This document shows positions 25,620-34,080 of a stretch of DNA of 64,000 nucleotides, one piece after another. Origin of the DNA: Desulfuromonadales bacterium (lineage in GTDB: Bacteria; Desulfobacterota; Desulfuromonadia; Desulfuromonadales; BM103); contig JAQYVY010000004.1 of assembly GCA_030145195.1 (NCBI GenBank), positions 1 through 64,000 on the forward strand, in the 5' to 3' direction. The translations under genes and the position numbers were made by a program. Every line of letters starts with the position of its first letter. The stretch's first letter is position 1. Under the pieces are notes generated by a model, which was not told the origin of the DNA, made no database searches, and worked only from the letters and a program-made list of their open reading frames with translations.

Positions 25620-25934
25620 CTAAAAACCATTCAAAAGGAAATCAATAGCGTCGAGTACCTCTCTACGAGCAGCCTTAAGAGATGCCACTTTATTTCGCAA
25701 GTCTTTGACGGGATATCCTGCTATCTCAGGTGTGGACATAACAACAGCTTGCCCATTGATATCAAATCGTGGACAAAGTTTTTGCGCGACTTGTTTTGCA
25801 GAAAATATCGAGAGCAGAGGAACCACCGTACGAGTGGCTAGACAGTCATGTAGGTCCTGCTGAACGTCGAGCAGGAAGGGTATGGCATCCATTGATTCTG
25901 GCTCTTCATTCTCGTAAACATCAAATTGAGCCAC
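25620..25934 (-). CDS. ccdB: CcdB-family toxin
   Basis: 104 residues, GTG start after AAGGAGA. CcdB toxins poison DNA gyrase by trapping the GyrA cleavage complex. The family pattern is visible: N-terminal FDVYEN, VDVQQDL, the TVVPLLS strand, the PRFDINGQAVVMSTPEIAGY middle and the closing helix. F-plasmid CcdB needs its final Trp-Gly-Ile to bind gyrase; here the last three residues are Asn-Gly-Phe, so gyrase targeting is not certain. The GTG shares a base with the ccdA stop (TAGTG), suggesting translational coupling. The module sits alone among core genes. Confidence 0.88.
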   Translation of the reverse strand: MAQFDVYENEEPESMDAIPFLLDVQQDLHDCLATRTVVPLLSIFSAKQVAQKLCPRFDINGQAVVMSTPEIAGYPVKDLRNKVASLKAARREVLDAIDFLLNGF

Positions 25935-26185
25935 TAGAATCTCCTTTTACTCGCACCGAAGACTCCATTCCTTTCGATGCGTGCATTGTAAGATTCAATA
26001 GCTTCCTTGTTTTCCACAAGCCACTGCACTTCCATGCTTGTTCGCACCTTTTCAAGAACCGCCTCTTCAAACGTTTGGGAGAGATTAATGCCAGCACCCT
26101 TAGCAATCCGTAGCAGGTCGGCATTTGCGGTAAGGTTTACCGGCCTCTTCGGAGCATCTTCATCATAAACATTCTGTGCTTTCAT
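25934..26185 (-). CDS. ccdA: CcdA-family antitoxin
   Basis: 83 residues. CcdA is a ribbon-helix-helix protein: the N-terminal ~45 residues bind operator DNA (PKRPVNLTANADLLRIAKGA, typical strand-helix start) and the C-terminal tail (MEVQWLVENKEAIESYNARI) wraps the toxin. The start at 26185 has AGGAGGG at ideal spacing; an upstream in-frame ATG at 26218 lies inside the promoter. The promoter's -10 overlaps direct repeats expected to be the autorepression operator. The tail ends in VFGASKRRF, near the RNGxF ending common in the family. Confidence 0.88.
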   Translation of the reverse strand: MKAQNVYDEDAPKRPVNLTANADLLRIAKGAGINLSQTFEEAVLEKVRTSMEVQWLVENKEAIESYNARIERNGVFGASKRRF

Positions 26186-26198
26186 TGTGCCCTCCTCA

Positions 26199-26232
26199 TG
26201 CGCATAGTACGTGCGCATAAGATATCATTCAA
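26199..26232 (-). promoter_or_regulatory. ccdAB promoter with overlapping operator repeats
   Basis: Minus strand TTGAAT (+ 26227-26232), 17-bp spacer, TACTAT (+ 26204-26209). The 8-mer TGCGCATA occurs at 26199-26206 and 26212-26219, 13 bp apart, and each contains the palindrome TGCGCA. Binding of CcdA or the CcdA-CcdB complex would cover the -10 element. Confidence 0.65.
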
Positions 26233-26264
26233 TCGTACGCGGTGCAAGCAATAGGAGGTCCTTG

Positions 26265-26345
26265 ATGTTGCTCCAGAAGGTTTGGCAAGTCGTAAGCACC
26301 CGAAATCGACTTATGTGGCCAAGACCAAAAAACCTTGACCTATAA
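26265..26345 (+). CDS. Possible 26-residue ORF with strong ribosome binding site
   Basis: ATG at 26265 follows AGGAGG by 6 nt and runs to TAA at 26343-26345 (begins MLLQKVWQVVSTRNRLMW). The peptide is basic and matches nothing I recognise. It may be a relic of a gene disrupted when ccdAB inserted, or chance. It lies divergent from ccdA. Confidence 0.2.
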   Translation: MLLQKVWQVVSTRNRLMWPRPKNLDL

Positions 26346-26359
26346 GAATCGGACAGCCC

Positions 26360-26986
26360 CTACTTCCACCGCACCCCATTCCACGCGCAGATGGTGAAGT
26401 GCCCCGGCCGGGTGCCAGTTATCGCCAGCGACTGCTCACCTTCATGCAGGTAAATTGCGCCGGGTCCAATAACGCTGAAACCATGTTGATCAAACTTGAG
26501 GCAGGGACGATTGTTGCAGGGGAGATACTCGGGGCTGGCAAAGGAGATGGCACTACTGGGGGGAGTGTTCGCATTGCTGCAGGCACGGCGATTGATTCCA
26601 GTGGCCCAGCCGAAGCTCACCCCGGGCGGCAAATCCTTCTGCCAAAGGCGTTCCGCCTCACCGTCGTCAGTCATGCCATTGCTGTTATGATCGCGCCACT
26701 GGTAAGCTTCGTATCTCTGCGCCGCCGGATCAAAGACCAAAAAGGACCGCTGCATGACCAGCGTTCCGTTGCTCATAGTAAAATTCCCGCTCATTTCGGC
26801 GCGATTCTGCACCTGTTTCAAATCTTCAAAGAGCTGATGCCCGGCCCGTTCAACCTGCCGTCCTTGCAACATGGCCGTCGAGCCCCAGGTTGCCAGGCAA
26901 GTCAGAATCCCCATGATCGCTATCACCACGAGTAGCTCCAGCAAGGTAAAACCTGTCGCTCGGTCGCATTTCATCGCAGCCGCCAT
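26360..26986 (-). CDS. fimT: FimT/GspH-like minor pseudopilin
   Basis: 208 residues. The type IV prepilin signal is complete: short basic leader, RATG^FTLLELLVVIAIMG with Glu at +5, then a hydrophobic helix, to be cut by the prepilin peptidase. The remainder is GspH/FimT-like with four Cys that could form disulfides (NRRACSNANTPPS, YLPCNNRPCLKF). Last gene of the minor-pilin operon; its start overlaps the pilY1 stop by 16 nt and has AAGGTG upstream. It probably joins the tip complex that primes pilus assembly. Confidence 0.85.
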   Translation of the reverse strand: MAAAMKCDRATGFTLLELLVVIAIMGILTCLATWGSTAMLQGRQVERAGHQLFEDLKQVQNRAEMSGNFTMSNGTLVMQRSFLVFDPAAQRYEAYQWRDHNSNGMTDDGEAERLWQKDLPPGVSFGWATGINRRACSNANTPPSSAISFASPEYLPCNNRPCLKFDQHGFSVIGPGAIYLHEGEQSLAITGTRPGHFTICAWNGVRWK

Positions 26987-28761
26987 GACAGCACCTTGAC
27001 CGAGCCGGGATTGACCCCGGCTCCTGGTGAGAGCCGCTGTGCAATTCCGAGTTGGGTAACTTCCCCAGTCAGAGACACCGACACCGTGACCCCTGGCGCG
27101 GTCACGACCCGACCAACGGCCGCAGGCTCAGAACTCAAGTCGAGCTTTTCCTCGCCCTGCGGAGTGAGTCCGATCATGCGCCCCGAGGTCAGTGCGTTGG
27201 TCAAAGGATCCGCAGGCAAATAATCTAAGGCGGTGGTAAAGAGCAGATGGCCGAAGGGGTCGAAGGTCGGCGTCGACCAGACTTTTTCGCCATAATCGAG
27301 CTCATAAGACCAGAGCAGTTGACTGCCGCTCGGCAGAATTTCTACCGCATAGATTGAATAAGTCCGATGATCATCGGCATGAGCGGCACCACCGGTGCCG
27401 AAAACCGCCAGGTTGTTGTTGACGGCAACGCCAGCACCGATGGGTTCGGCGACTCCGCTCGGAACAGTGTAAGCCGGGGCACCGCCAAGCGGCTGACCGT
27501 CGGCGAGGTTGAGGGCCCAGAGGCGACCGGCCATGTCACCGAACAGCAGGGTGTCGTTGCGCTGGTCAGCATCGACATCCATCAGCGCCGGAACGGCCGG
27601 GGTGGCATTGACCGTTGCGGTTTCGTCGACATAGGGCTGCCGGAACTGCCAGAGTAACTGCCCGGTCACCAGGTCGAGTGCGCAGGCGTTGATGCCAGCT
27701 GGCTCCTCGGCATCAGCAGAAAAGTCTGTAGTCAGATAAATGCGCGGCGAACGGGACGTTGCATCAGAGAAAGTGCTTATGACGCCGCGAGTCCGTCCGG
27801 TGCGGTCGCCCGGCAACAAATGCTCCCATAACAGTTGCGGGTGATAGGGGTCAGTGATGTCGAGGACAAAGAGGCAACTCCGGCCGACAGCGGTAATGGT
27901 GCCGGTTGCAAGCAACAACGTCTGCCAGCGGCGACGACCATTATTCTCTGGATCAAGGTAAAAATCGCCGACGGCTGGAGAGCCGTCCAGATGTACGGCC
28001 ACCGGGCGCTCCGGCTCGGTAAAGGGTTGTGTTTGCACATGGGGCAAAAAGCTGCCGGGCAGGTAGGCCCAGAGCTCGACGCCGCCATCTGGATCATCGA
28101 TCAGATAGCTGCTGCTTTCGACCTGCCAGCGACCAGCGTGAAACGCATGCAGCAGGCCGTCTTCGGCACCGACGTAAAGCACCCGGTCGCGTTCGGCGGT
28201 TGCCGCCGGCAGCGGGCTGCGACCGACCAGGGCCGGTGAAGATCGACTGATCGCCCAGAGTCGCTGCGGCGCGTCACCGGTGCCGAGGACATTCGCCGCA
28301 TTGGCTCCGGTGCGACCGCGCAGCGTATGAATCAAGCTTTCTGCGGCAGCGGTCGAGCTACAACCGAGGGCTGCTTGTAGGCGCGAGGCTTCGGCGCCGA
28401 CCAATGGCAGCAGCTCCGCCCCCTGGTTCGTGAAGAGACTGCGGTAGAGATTGTCGCGGGCAATCTGTTGCGGCGGATCGTTATCGTAACTCTCTCCGGG
28501 GTTGGCCCCGACGCCGGGCAAAGGAATGCGGTCAGCGGCGTCCCACAGCGTGAAGGGAAAGATGTCGCAAATATCGATGGCCCGAAGATGGCCGCGCCGA
28601 ACGGGAGCCTCAAAAGAAGCAACATAAAGCACCCCGTCATCGACCACCGGGGTGGTAGTGACATGCTCGCCAATCAGTTCGCTGGCCATGGCCGAAAACC
28701 GCGGCGACCACCAGAACAGGGCACAAACCAGCATCAGCGCGCAGACTTGAAAAAACCGCAT
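26971..28761 (-). CDS. pilY1: PilY1-like pilus tip protein, short form
   Basis: 596 residues with a signal peptide (MRFFQVCALMLVCALF, cleavage near FSAMAS). The body is the C-terminal PilY1 beta-propeller: repeated strands such as RVLYVGAEDGLLHAFHAG, DSWEL-like blades and the calcium-loop region ALMDVDADQRNDTLLFGD (Asp/Asn ligands). Well-studied PilY1 proteins are about twice as long and carry an N-terminal von Willebrand A domain; that part is absent here. The start at 28761 has GGAGGGAAT; an ATG 63 nt upstream lacks this. PilY1 sits at the pilus tip with minor pilins and modulates extension and surface sensing. Confidence 0.85.
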   Translation of the reverse strand: MRFFQVCALMLVCALFWWSPRFSAMASELIGEHVTTTPVVDDGVLYVASFEAPVRRGHLRAIDICDIFPFTLWDAADRIPLPGVGANPGESYDNDPPQQIARDNLYRSLFTNQGAELLPLVGAEASRLQAALGCSSTAAAESLIHTLRGRTGANAANVLGTGDAPQRLWAISRSSPALVGRSPLPAATAERDRVLYVGAEDGLLHAFHAGRWQVESSSYLIDDPDGGVELWAYLPGSFLPHVQTQPFTEPERPVAVHLDGSPAVGDFYLDPENNGRRRWQTLLLATGTITAVGRSCLFVLDITDPYHPQLLWEHLLPGDRTGRTRGVISTFSDATSRSPRIYLTTDFSADAEEPAGINACALDLVTGQLLWQFRQPYVDETATVNATPAVPALMDVDADQRNDTLLFGDMAGRLWALNLADGQPLGGAPAYTVPSGVAEPIGAGVAVNNNLAVFGTGGAAHADDHRTYSIYAVEILPSGSQLLWSYELDYGEKVWSTPTFDPFGHLLFTTALDYLPADPLTNALTSGRMIGLTPQGEEKLDLSSEPAAVGRVVTAPGVTVSVSLTGEVTQLGIAQRLSPGAGVNPGSVKVLSWRLR

Positions 28762-28820
28762 ATTCCCTCCAGACTCATTACAAGGCAGCTCCGGAAGTCC
28801 ACCCCCGGCCGCCGAAACAC

Positions 28821-29375
28821 TCAATCTTCAATGCGATAGGCATTGACCGGCAGGTCGGCCAGGTCGGGGTTGCCTTCGATCCCACCGGTGGTCTCCTTCG
28901 TTGAACGGTTCAACTGCTGATAATGCATCGCATCTGCAGCCAGATCGAAGCCACAGAGACTTTCAACCAGCACCTCCGCCCCCTGCGAAGCTCGGGCTCT
29001 GGCCAGGATGAAAACTTTCAGGTCATTATCCTTCAGCAGGTCGCCATCACCATCAGCATTGTCGCGGACAAAGAGCTCCACCGGGATGGCGTCAATCTCA
29101 GTCGTCCAAAGCGGCTCGGCCGGATAGGCGCCAGCTGTTGCCATCGACAGACAATTTTGCCAGCCAGCGGAACTGCGATAAGCTATGGCCAGTTGCTGAC
29201 GCGACCATTCAATCCCGGTATGAGCCGCCCAGAAGACCCGTTCGCGGACAGCGGCTTCTGCCACATATCGGGTTGATTGCCAGATTTTTTCGGTCAAAAC
29301 ATGTGCCAAGGCCAGCAACACCGCGAGCAATATCACCACACTGACCAGAGCCATCCCTCGTTCACGGCAGGCCAT
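28821..29375 (-). CDS. pilX: PilX-like minor pilin
   Basis: 184 residues. N-terminus RERG^MALVSVVILLAVLLALA is a prepilin signal in which the +5 residue is Ser rather than Glu, as is common among PilX/GspK-like tip pilins. The rest has the WQSTRYVAEAAVRERVFWAA helix and a soluble domain with Asp-rich NADGDGDLLKDND, a possible calcium site. It overlaps pilW by 14 nt; GGAGGTG precedes the ATG. Expected at the pilus tip, linking PilY1 to the other minor pilins. Confidence 0.82.
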   Translation of the reverse strand: MACRERGMALVSVVILLAVLLALAHVLTEKIWQSTRYVAEAAVRERVFWAAHTGIEWSRQQLAIAYRSSAGWQNCLSMATAGAYPAEPLWTTEIDAIPVELFVRDNADGDGDLLKDNDLKVFILARARASQGAEVLVESLCGFDLAADAMHYQQLNRSTKETTGGIEGNPDLADLPVNAYRIED

Positions 29376-30297
29376 GGTTTTTCACCTCCACCAATTGTGA
29401 TACCACAACGCGTCTGAAATGATCCCGGTAAGGACCGTAGCTGCGATTGCCCATGGTATAAACCTCTGCTGCCGGATAAGCCTGGTCGGAGCGCAGGTCT
29501 CTGACCAGCAGACTGATTCGCACTGCCCGGATTTTGCCTGGGTCGGTCGGTTGATCGGTCTGGGCGCCATCGGCCTGCAGGTACTCGAACTGGAGGCCAT
29601 CGACGGCGTCATCAAGAATGTTTTGACTGGTGAAATCGTCCCGGCGCAAGTGATGGCTGCCAGCAACAGGGTCGAGCAGATAACGGTAGGCTCGGACTCC
29701 GAGAACTTCGGTGCCAACCGGTGCTGTCACGGTCAACTCCTGCTCCAGATGCAGGATCTGGTCAGCGGACTGCAACGCATAGCAGCGCCGATGATTTCCC
29801 AGTACCAGATGGCTGATCGCTTCCGGTGCCGGTAACAGCTCACGGCTTGACCCAGGGCTGAGGTTGGGTCGTCGGTTCAAGCTCAGCGAGCTGTCGCCAA
29901 TCACCCCTTCCTGCTCCAGGCACAGTGGTGGCGCAAACGAGACCGCTTTGACCAGAGTCAGGGTGTCATCATCCAGACCGCCGTCTTCAGGGATCAGGGC
30001 ATAGGCCAGGGTTTCAAGCGGATCTCCCGAGAGGCTGTCATGAACCAGAGCCAGGGGAGTCTCCCCGGCAACCAGTGGTACCGAGCCAAGCATAAAGGCC
30101 GCTTCGCGGATATCATTAGCGACAAATCGAATCAGCCGTTCGGCCCGATCCTGCAGGTCGTTGCGGCTAATTTCGGTCAGAATCCGCTTTTGAAAAGTGA
30201 TGACCAACTGCAAGATGCTGGTACCGACCAGGCTGGCAATAGTCATGGCCACCAGGAGCTCAACCAAAGTCACACCGGCGCTGTGCTTGGTCTTCAT
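29362..30297 (-). CDS. pilW: PilW-like minor pilin
   Basis: 311 residues. Prepilin signal KTKHSAG^VTLVELLVAMTIAS with Glu +5 and a long N-terminal helix (ILQLVITFQKRILTEISRND), then a large soluble domain with VANDIREAAFM typical of PilW/GspJ. Stop of pilV and start of pilW overlap (ATGA), so translation is coupled. The size and J-like helix fit PilW better than PilV or FimT. Confidence 0.84.
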   Translation of the reverse strand: MKTKHSAGVTLVELLVAMTIASLVGTSILQLVITFQKRILTEISRNDLQDRAERLIRFVANDIREAAFMLGSVPLVAGETPLALVHDSLSGDPLETLAYALIPEDGGLDDDTLTLVKAVSFAPPLCLEQEGVIGDSSLSLNRRPNLSPGSSRELLPAPEAISHLVLGNHRRCYALQSADQILHLEQELTVTAPVGTEVLGVRAYRYLLDPVAGSHHLRRDDFTSQNILDDAVDGLQFEYLQADGAQTDQPTDPGKIRAVRISLLVRDLRSDQAYPAAEVYTMGNRSYGPYRDHFRRVVVSQLVEVKNHGLP

Positions 30298-30686
30298 GGA
30301 GCCGTCCGAATCGATTGCAGCTGGTAGCGATGGGTCTTGCCCTGCTGCTGCCAGCGCGTTGTCACTGTCAGGCGAGTTTGGCCTGACTGCGGCACATCAA
30401 CCTCAGTCTCTTGCCTGAGTTCAATCGCCGCAACCCGTAGCGGGTCATCGGGGATCCGCTCCAGATCGGCATAATCGATCACCTGCATCTCCACCATGAC
30501 CTCTGACGCCAGGCGCCGGGCCTGACCATGCAGGTTGTTGTCACGATTGACCTGTAAATTGGTCAGCAGCAGGGGCAAAAGGCCCATGCTCGCCACCAGA
30601 AAAATTAGCATCGAGACCATGACTTCGGTCAAGGTGAAGCCGCTATTTCGGCCAGATGAGTTGTTCCTTAAAAAAGTCTGACACAT
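30294..30686 (-). CDS. pilV: PilV-like minor pilin
   Basis: 130 residues. Prepilin signal RNSG^FTLTEVMVSMLIFLVAS with Glu +5. The following NLQVNRDNNLHGQARRLASE segment is typical of PilV/GspI-like pilins. The start at 30686 has GGGGAGGGGG upstream; an ATG 48 nt further upstream does not. First minor pilin of the operon, 69 bp after radC. Confidence 0.82.
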   Translation of the reverse strand: MCQTFLRNNSSGRNSGFTLTEVMVSMLIFLVASMGLLPLLLTNLQVNRDNNLHGQARRLASEVMVEMQVIDYADLERIPDDPLRVAAIELRQETEVDVPQSGQTRLTVTTRWQQQGKTHRYQLQSIRTAP

Positions 30687-30755
30687 TTCCCCCTCCCCTT
30701 CGTAAAACCAAAAAACCAAGTCTTTATAACTCACTCAAACAATTCAGATACCGCT

Positions 30756-31442
30756 TCAACCAAACAGGCCCTGATCCGCCATGCTGATGTAGCGACCGCT
30801 ACCGATAATAATATGATCGAGGACCCGGACCCCCATGAGTGTGCCGGCCTCGCGCAAGCGGGTGGTCAAATCGAGATCTTCACGACTCGGCGAGGGATCG
30901 CCGGACGGATGATTATGCACAAACAGGACTGCCGCCGCCGATTCGCGGATCACCGGCTGGAAAACTTCCCGTGGATGCACGATGCTGGCGTTAAGGCTGC
31001 CTTCGGAAATCTGGATTTCACGTATAATGCGGTTTTTGCTGTCGAGCAGCAGAGTCAGGAAAACTTCTTTTTTGCGGTCACGGAGACGTTCATGAAAATG
31101 GTCAAAGACTTCCCGTGAGCTGGTAAAGCGGGCTCCGGGAGAGAGGGGAGTGGCGGCGAAACGCCGGGCTAGTTCGCCGACCGCCAGAATCTCGGCGGCT
31201 TTGGCGGGACCGATGCCGGGTAGCTGACAGAGTTCGACCGCTGTCGCTGAAGTCATCGCCCGCAAAGAACCAAACCGGGTCAGCAGCAGTCGGGCCAGAT
31301 CCAGAGCACTGGTTCCTGAGTTGGCATGACCGGTTCTTAAAATCAGCGCCAGTAATTCGGTATCACTGAGCGCCGTGGAGCCGATAGACAGAAGCTTTTC
31401 CCGCGGCCGGTCGGCCACGGGCCAGTCCTTGATACAGGACAT
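30756..31442 (-). CDS. radC: RadC family JAMM protein
   Basis: 228 residues. N-terminal helix-hairpin-helix region (LCQLPGIGPAKAAEILAV) and a C-terminal JAMM domain with EVFLTLLLDSKNRII (conserved Glu) and HNHPSGDPSPSREDLD near 176-191, matching HxHx7Sx2D. Despite its name, a repair role for RadC is not supported in E. coli; its activity is unknown. The start at 31442 has GGGAGGGGG. It lies upstream of the minor-pilin genes on the same strand with a small gap, so it may be the first gene of that transcript. Confidence 0.92.
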   Translation of the reverse strand: MSCIKDWPVADRPREKLLSIGSTALSDTELLALILRTGHANSGTSALDLARLLLTRFGSLRAMTSATAVELCQLPGIGPAKAAEILAVGELARRFAATPLSPGARFTSSREVFDHFHERLRDRKKEVFLTLLLDSKNRIIREIQISEGSLNASIVHPREVFQPVIRESAAAVLFVHNHPSGDPSPSREDLDLTTRLREAGTLMGVRVLDHIIIGSGRYISMADQGLFG

Positions 31443-31651
31443 TGCCCCCTCCCCTAATTCATTAAATAACATCAACAGAACATAAAATCAGAAACGTCGA
31501 AATACCATAAAATGCGCTCATGATGCAAGACTCATGTTGTTGGCAGCGAAAGCGATGGTTGACTTGCACCGAAACCAGCATTTATTATCAGGTGATAAGA
31601 ATATTCAGTTTTGGCTGCCATGGGCAGTCGGGCTCTCGCAAAGGAACAGAT

Positions 31652-32170
31652 ATGGCTTTACTTAAGATACGACACTATCCCGACCCGGTCCTGAAAAAGG
31701 TAGCTACGGCGATCTCCGAGTTTGACGATTCTCTGCGTCAGCTCGCCCATGACATGGTGGAAACCATGTACGCTGCTCCTGGCATTGGTCTGGCCGCACC
31801 CCAGGTCGGCATCAGCAAACGCCTGACCGTCATTGACTGTGCCCATAAAGATGAGGACTCCCAGCTGTTGATTCTGGTCAACCCTGAGATTGTCGCCCGG
31901 GAGGGCGAGGCTTGCGAGGAAGAGGGCTGCCTGTCGGTGCCGGAATATTATGCCTCAGTTGTTCGCAGCGCGGTGGTGCAGGTTCGCTTCCAGGACCTCG
32001 ACGGTCAGAGCCGTTTGATCGAAGCTGGCGGCCTGATGGCGATTGCTTGCCAGCACGAAATTGATCATCTGGACGGCATCCTCTTTGTCGATCATCTCTC
32101 CCCGCTTAAGCGCAGCTTGTTTCGTAAGAAATGGCAGAAGATTCAGGAACACCAGCAGGAGCAGATGTAA
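31652..32170 (+). CDS. def: Peptide deformylase
   Basis: 172 residues. Removes the formyl group from the N-terminal Met of new proteins. All three motifs are present: GIGLAAPQVG, EEGCLSVP (metal-binding Cys) and QHEIDHLDG (two His and catalytic Glu). AAGGAAC stands before the ATG at 31652, which matches the family N-terminus MALLKIRHYPDP. The stop overlaps the fmt start (TAATG), so both are translated together. Confidence 0.96.
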   Translation: MALLKIRHYPDPVLKKVATAISEFDDSLRQLAHDMVETMYAAPGIGLAAPQVGISKRLTVIDCAHKDEDSQLLILVNPEIVAREGEACEEEGCLSVPEYYASVVRSAVVQVRFQDLDGQSRLIEAGGLMAIACQHEIDHLDGILFVDHLSPLKRSLFRKKWQKIQEHQQEQM

Positions 32171-33111
32171 TGCAGCCACAGAATTTGCGTACAGTGTTTA
32201 TGGGCACGCCCGACTTTGCGCTGCAGACCTTGCAGGGTTTAATTGACGCCGGATGTAATCTGGTTGGCGTCTACACCCAACCCGATCGGCCCAAGGGCCG
32301 CGGTAAGCAGTTGGCGGCGCCGCCGATCAAGCAGCTGGCGCAACAATACAAGCTGCCGGTCTTCCAGCCACAGAAACTACGCCAACCGGAGGTGGTGGCC
32401 GAGCTGGCCGCGCTGGCCCCGGATCTGATTGTGGTGGTTGCCTATGGTCAAATTTTGCCCAAGAGCGTGCTCGATATCCCGACCCACGGCTGTATTAATG
32501 TCCACGCCTCGCTGTTGCCGAAATACCGTGGTGCGGCCCCGATCAATAAAGCGATTATTGATGGTGAAACCGAAACCGGCGTAACCACCATGTATATGGA
32601 CGTCGGCCTGGATACCGGTGACATGCTGATCAAGCGCTCCTTGTCGATTGGAGCCAACGAAACCGCCGGTCAGCTGCACGACCGTCTGGCGGCCCTTGGC
32701 TGTGAGGCCATGATCGAAACCCTGCAGCAGCTTTGTGCTGGCACCCTGCAACGCACGGTTCAGGATGATGCCCAAAGCAACTACGCGCCGATGATGAAGA
32801 AGGCGGACGGCCGCATCGACTGGAGCCTTTCGGCTCAGGCGATTCATGACCAGATTCGCGGTCTGGATCCCTGGCCGGGCGCTTACACCGTTCTTAACGG
32901 CGAGCTCCTCAAGTTGGCCAACACTAGCCCGCAAGGCGACGCGGCCGGGCAACCTGGTTGCGTTATCGCGGCGGATAAAGATGGGGTGCGGATTGGCTGT
33001 GGTCGCGGTAGCTTGCTGGTTAAAGAGTTGCAGTTGGCTGGGCGCAAACGTTTGGCCGCCGGCGACTTTTTGCGTGGCTGTGCTCTCGAGCCAGGGGCGA
33101 TTCTAGAGTAG
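32170..33111 (+). CDS. fmt: Methionyl-tRNA formyltransferase
   Basis: 313 residues. Formylates initiator Met-tRNA with 10-formyl-tetrahydrofolate. N-terminal formyltransferase domain: RTVFMGTPDFAL, VVVAYGQILPK and the folate site SLLPKYRGAAPIN; C-terminal tRNA-binding barrel ends in AAGDFLRGCALEPG. The start is set by the TAATG overlap with def and an upstream AGGAG. It makes the formyl group that Def later removes. Confidence 0.97.
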   Translation: MQPQNLRTVFMGTPDFALQTLQGLIDAGCNLVGVYTQPDRPKGRGKQLAAPPIKQLAQQYKLPVFQPQKLRQPEVVAELAALAPDLIVVVAYGQILPKSVLDIPTHGCINVHASLLPKYRGAAPINKAIIDGETETGVTTMYMDVGLDTGDMLIKRSLSIGANETAGQLHDRLAALGCEAMIETLQQLCAGTLQRTVQDDAQSNYAPMMKKADGRIDWSLSAQAIHDQIRGLDPWPGAYTVLNGELLKLANTSPQGDAAGQPGCVIAADKDGVRIGCGRGSLLVKELQLAGRKRLAAGDFLRGCALEPGAILE

Positions 33112-33164
33112 ACCGAACCACCAACACTCTGTGACTCTTTACGAAAGAACAAGGCTTTTAAAAC

Positions 33165-34007
33165 ATGAACACCTTACGTACCGTTGTGTTGCTCTCCGTT
33201 TTGACCATCGGACTGGTTTCTGTTGGTGGCATGATCGGCGGCCAGGGCGGTGCCCTGTTTGCCTTGATCATGGCTGGCGTCATCAACATGGGTTCCTACT
33301 GGTTCTCAGACAAAATTGTCATTAAAATGTATCGCGGCAATCAGATCACCAGCGGCCCGCTGTTTGAGGTGGTGGCCGAGCTCTGTCAGCACAACCAACT
33401 GCCGATGCCCAAGGTTTACACCCTGCCACAATCGACCCCCAATGCCTTTGCGACCGGGCGCAATCCCGAACATGCGGTGGTTGCTGCCACCGAGGGCCTT
33501 GTGCATATCCTTTCCCGTGACGAGTTGCAAGGGGTTATGGCCCACGAAATGAGCCATGTCATGCATCGCGACATCCTGATTGGCTCCATTGCCGCAACAA
33601 TTGCCGGTGCCATCACCTATCTGGCACATATGGCCCAGTGGGCCGCAATCTTTGGTGGTTTCGGTCGGGACGAAGAGGACAGCAATCCGCTGGCCCTGAT
33701 TGCCCTGGCGATCATCGCTCCGATGGCAGCGATGTTGATCCAGATGGCGATCTCGCGTTCCCGTGAATACGAAGCCGACAAGGGGGGCGCCCAACTCTGC
33801 GGCAATCCGCGGTCGCTGGCCAGGGCTCTGAGCAAACTGGAAAACGCCAACCGGACGGCACCGATGCCGCGGGTGAATGAGGCCACCGCGCACATGTTCA
33901 TCGTCAATCCTTTGCGTGGCGGCGGCGTCACCGCCCTGTTCGCTACCCATCCGCCGATGGCAGAGCGGATTCGTCGCCTTGAGGCGATGACAGGACCAAC
34001 CGAATAG
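33165..34007 (+). CDS. htpX: HtpX-like inner-membrane zinc metalloprotease
   Basis: 280 residues, M48B peptidase. Two N-terminal membrane helices ([38 protein letters not shown]), the zinc motif HEMSH in [14 protein letters not shown], two further helices, and the third metal ligand Glu in [10 protein letters not shown]. It degrades misfolded membrane proteins at the cytoplasmic side. Fifty-three bp after fmt; a terminator follows the stop. Confidence 0.94.
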   Translation: MNTLRTVVLLSVLTIGLVSVGGMIGGQGGALFALIMAGVINMGSYWFSDKIVIKMYRGNQITSGPLFEVVAELCQHNQLPMPKVYTLPQSTPNAFATGRNPEHAVVAATEGLVHILSRDELQGVMAHEMSHVMHRDILIGSIAATIAGAITYLAHMAQWAAIFGGFGRDEEDSNPLALIALAIIAPMAAMLIQMAISRSREYEADKGGAQLCGNPRSLARALSKLENANRTAPMPRVNEATAHMFIVNPLRGGGVTALFATHPPMAERIRRLEAMTGPTE

Positions 34008-34016
34008 CCAACAACC

Positions 34017-34044
34017 AAGGGGACGCCTCTCGTCCCCTTCTTTA
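34017..34044 (+). terminator. Intrinsic terminator after htpX
   Basis: AAGGGGACG (34017-34025) / CGTCCCCTT (34031-34039) with loop CCTCT and a T-rich tail (TTCTTTATTT). Confidence 0.8.
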
Positions 34045-34080
34045 TTTGTGGCGAAGGTTGACCACAGCAACAAAGGTAAA

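Noticed and set aside
30756-31442. RadC as marker of a genomic island or prophage
   Set aside because: Island-type RadC proteins are shorter and sit next to mobile genes; this one has the full helix-hairpin-helix domain and core-gene neighbours.
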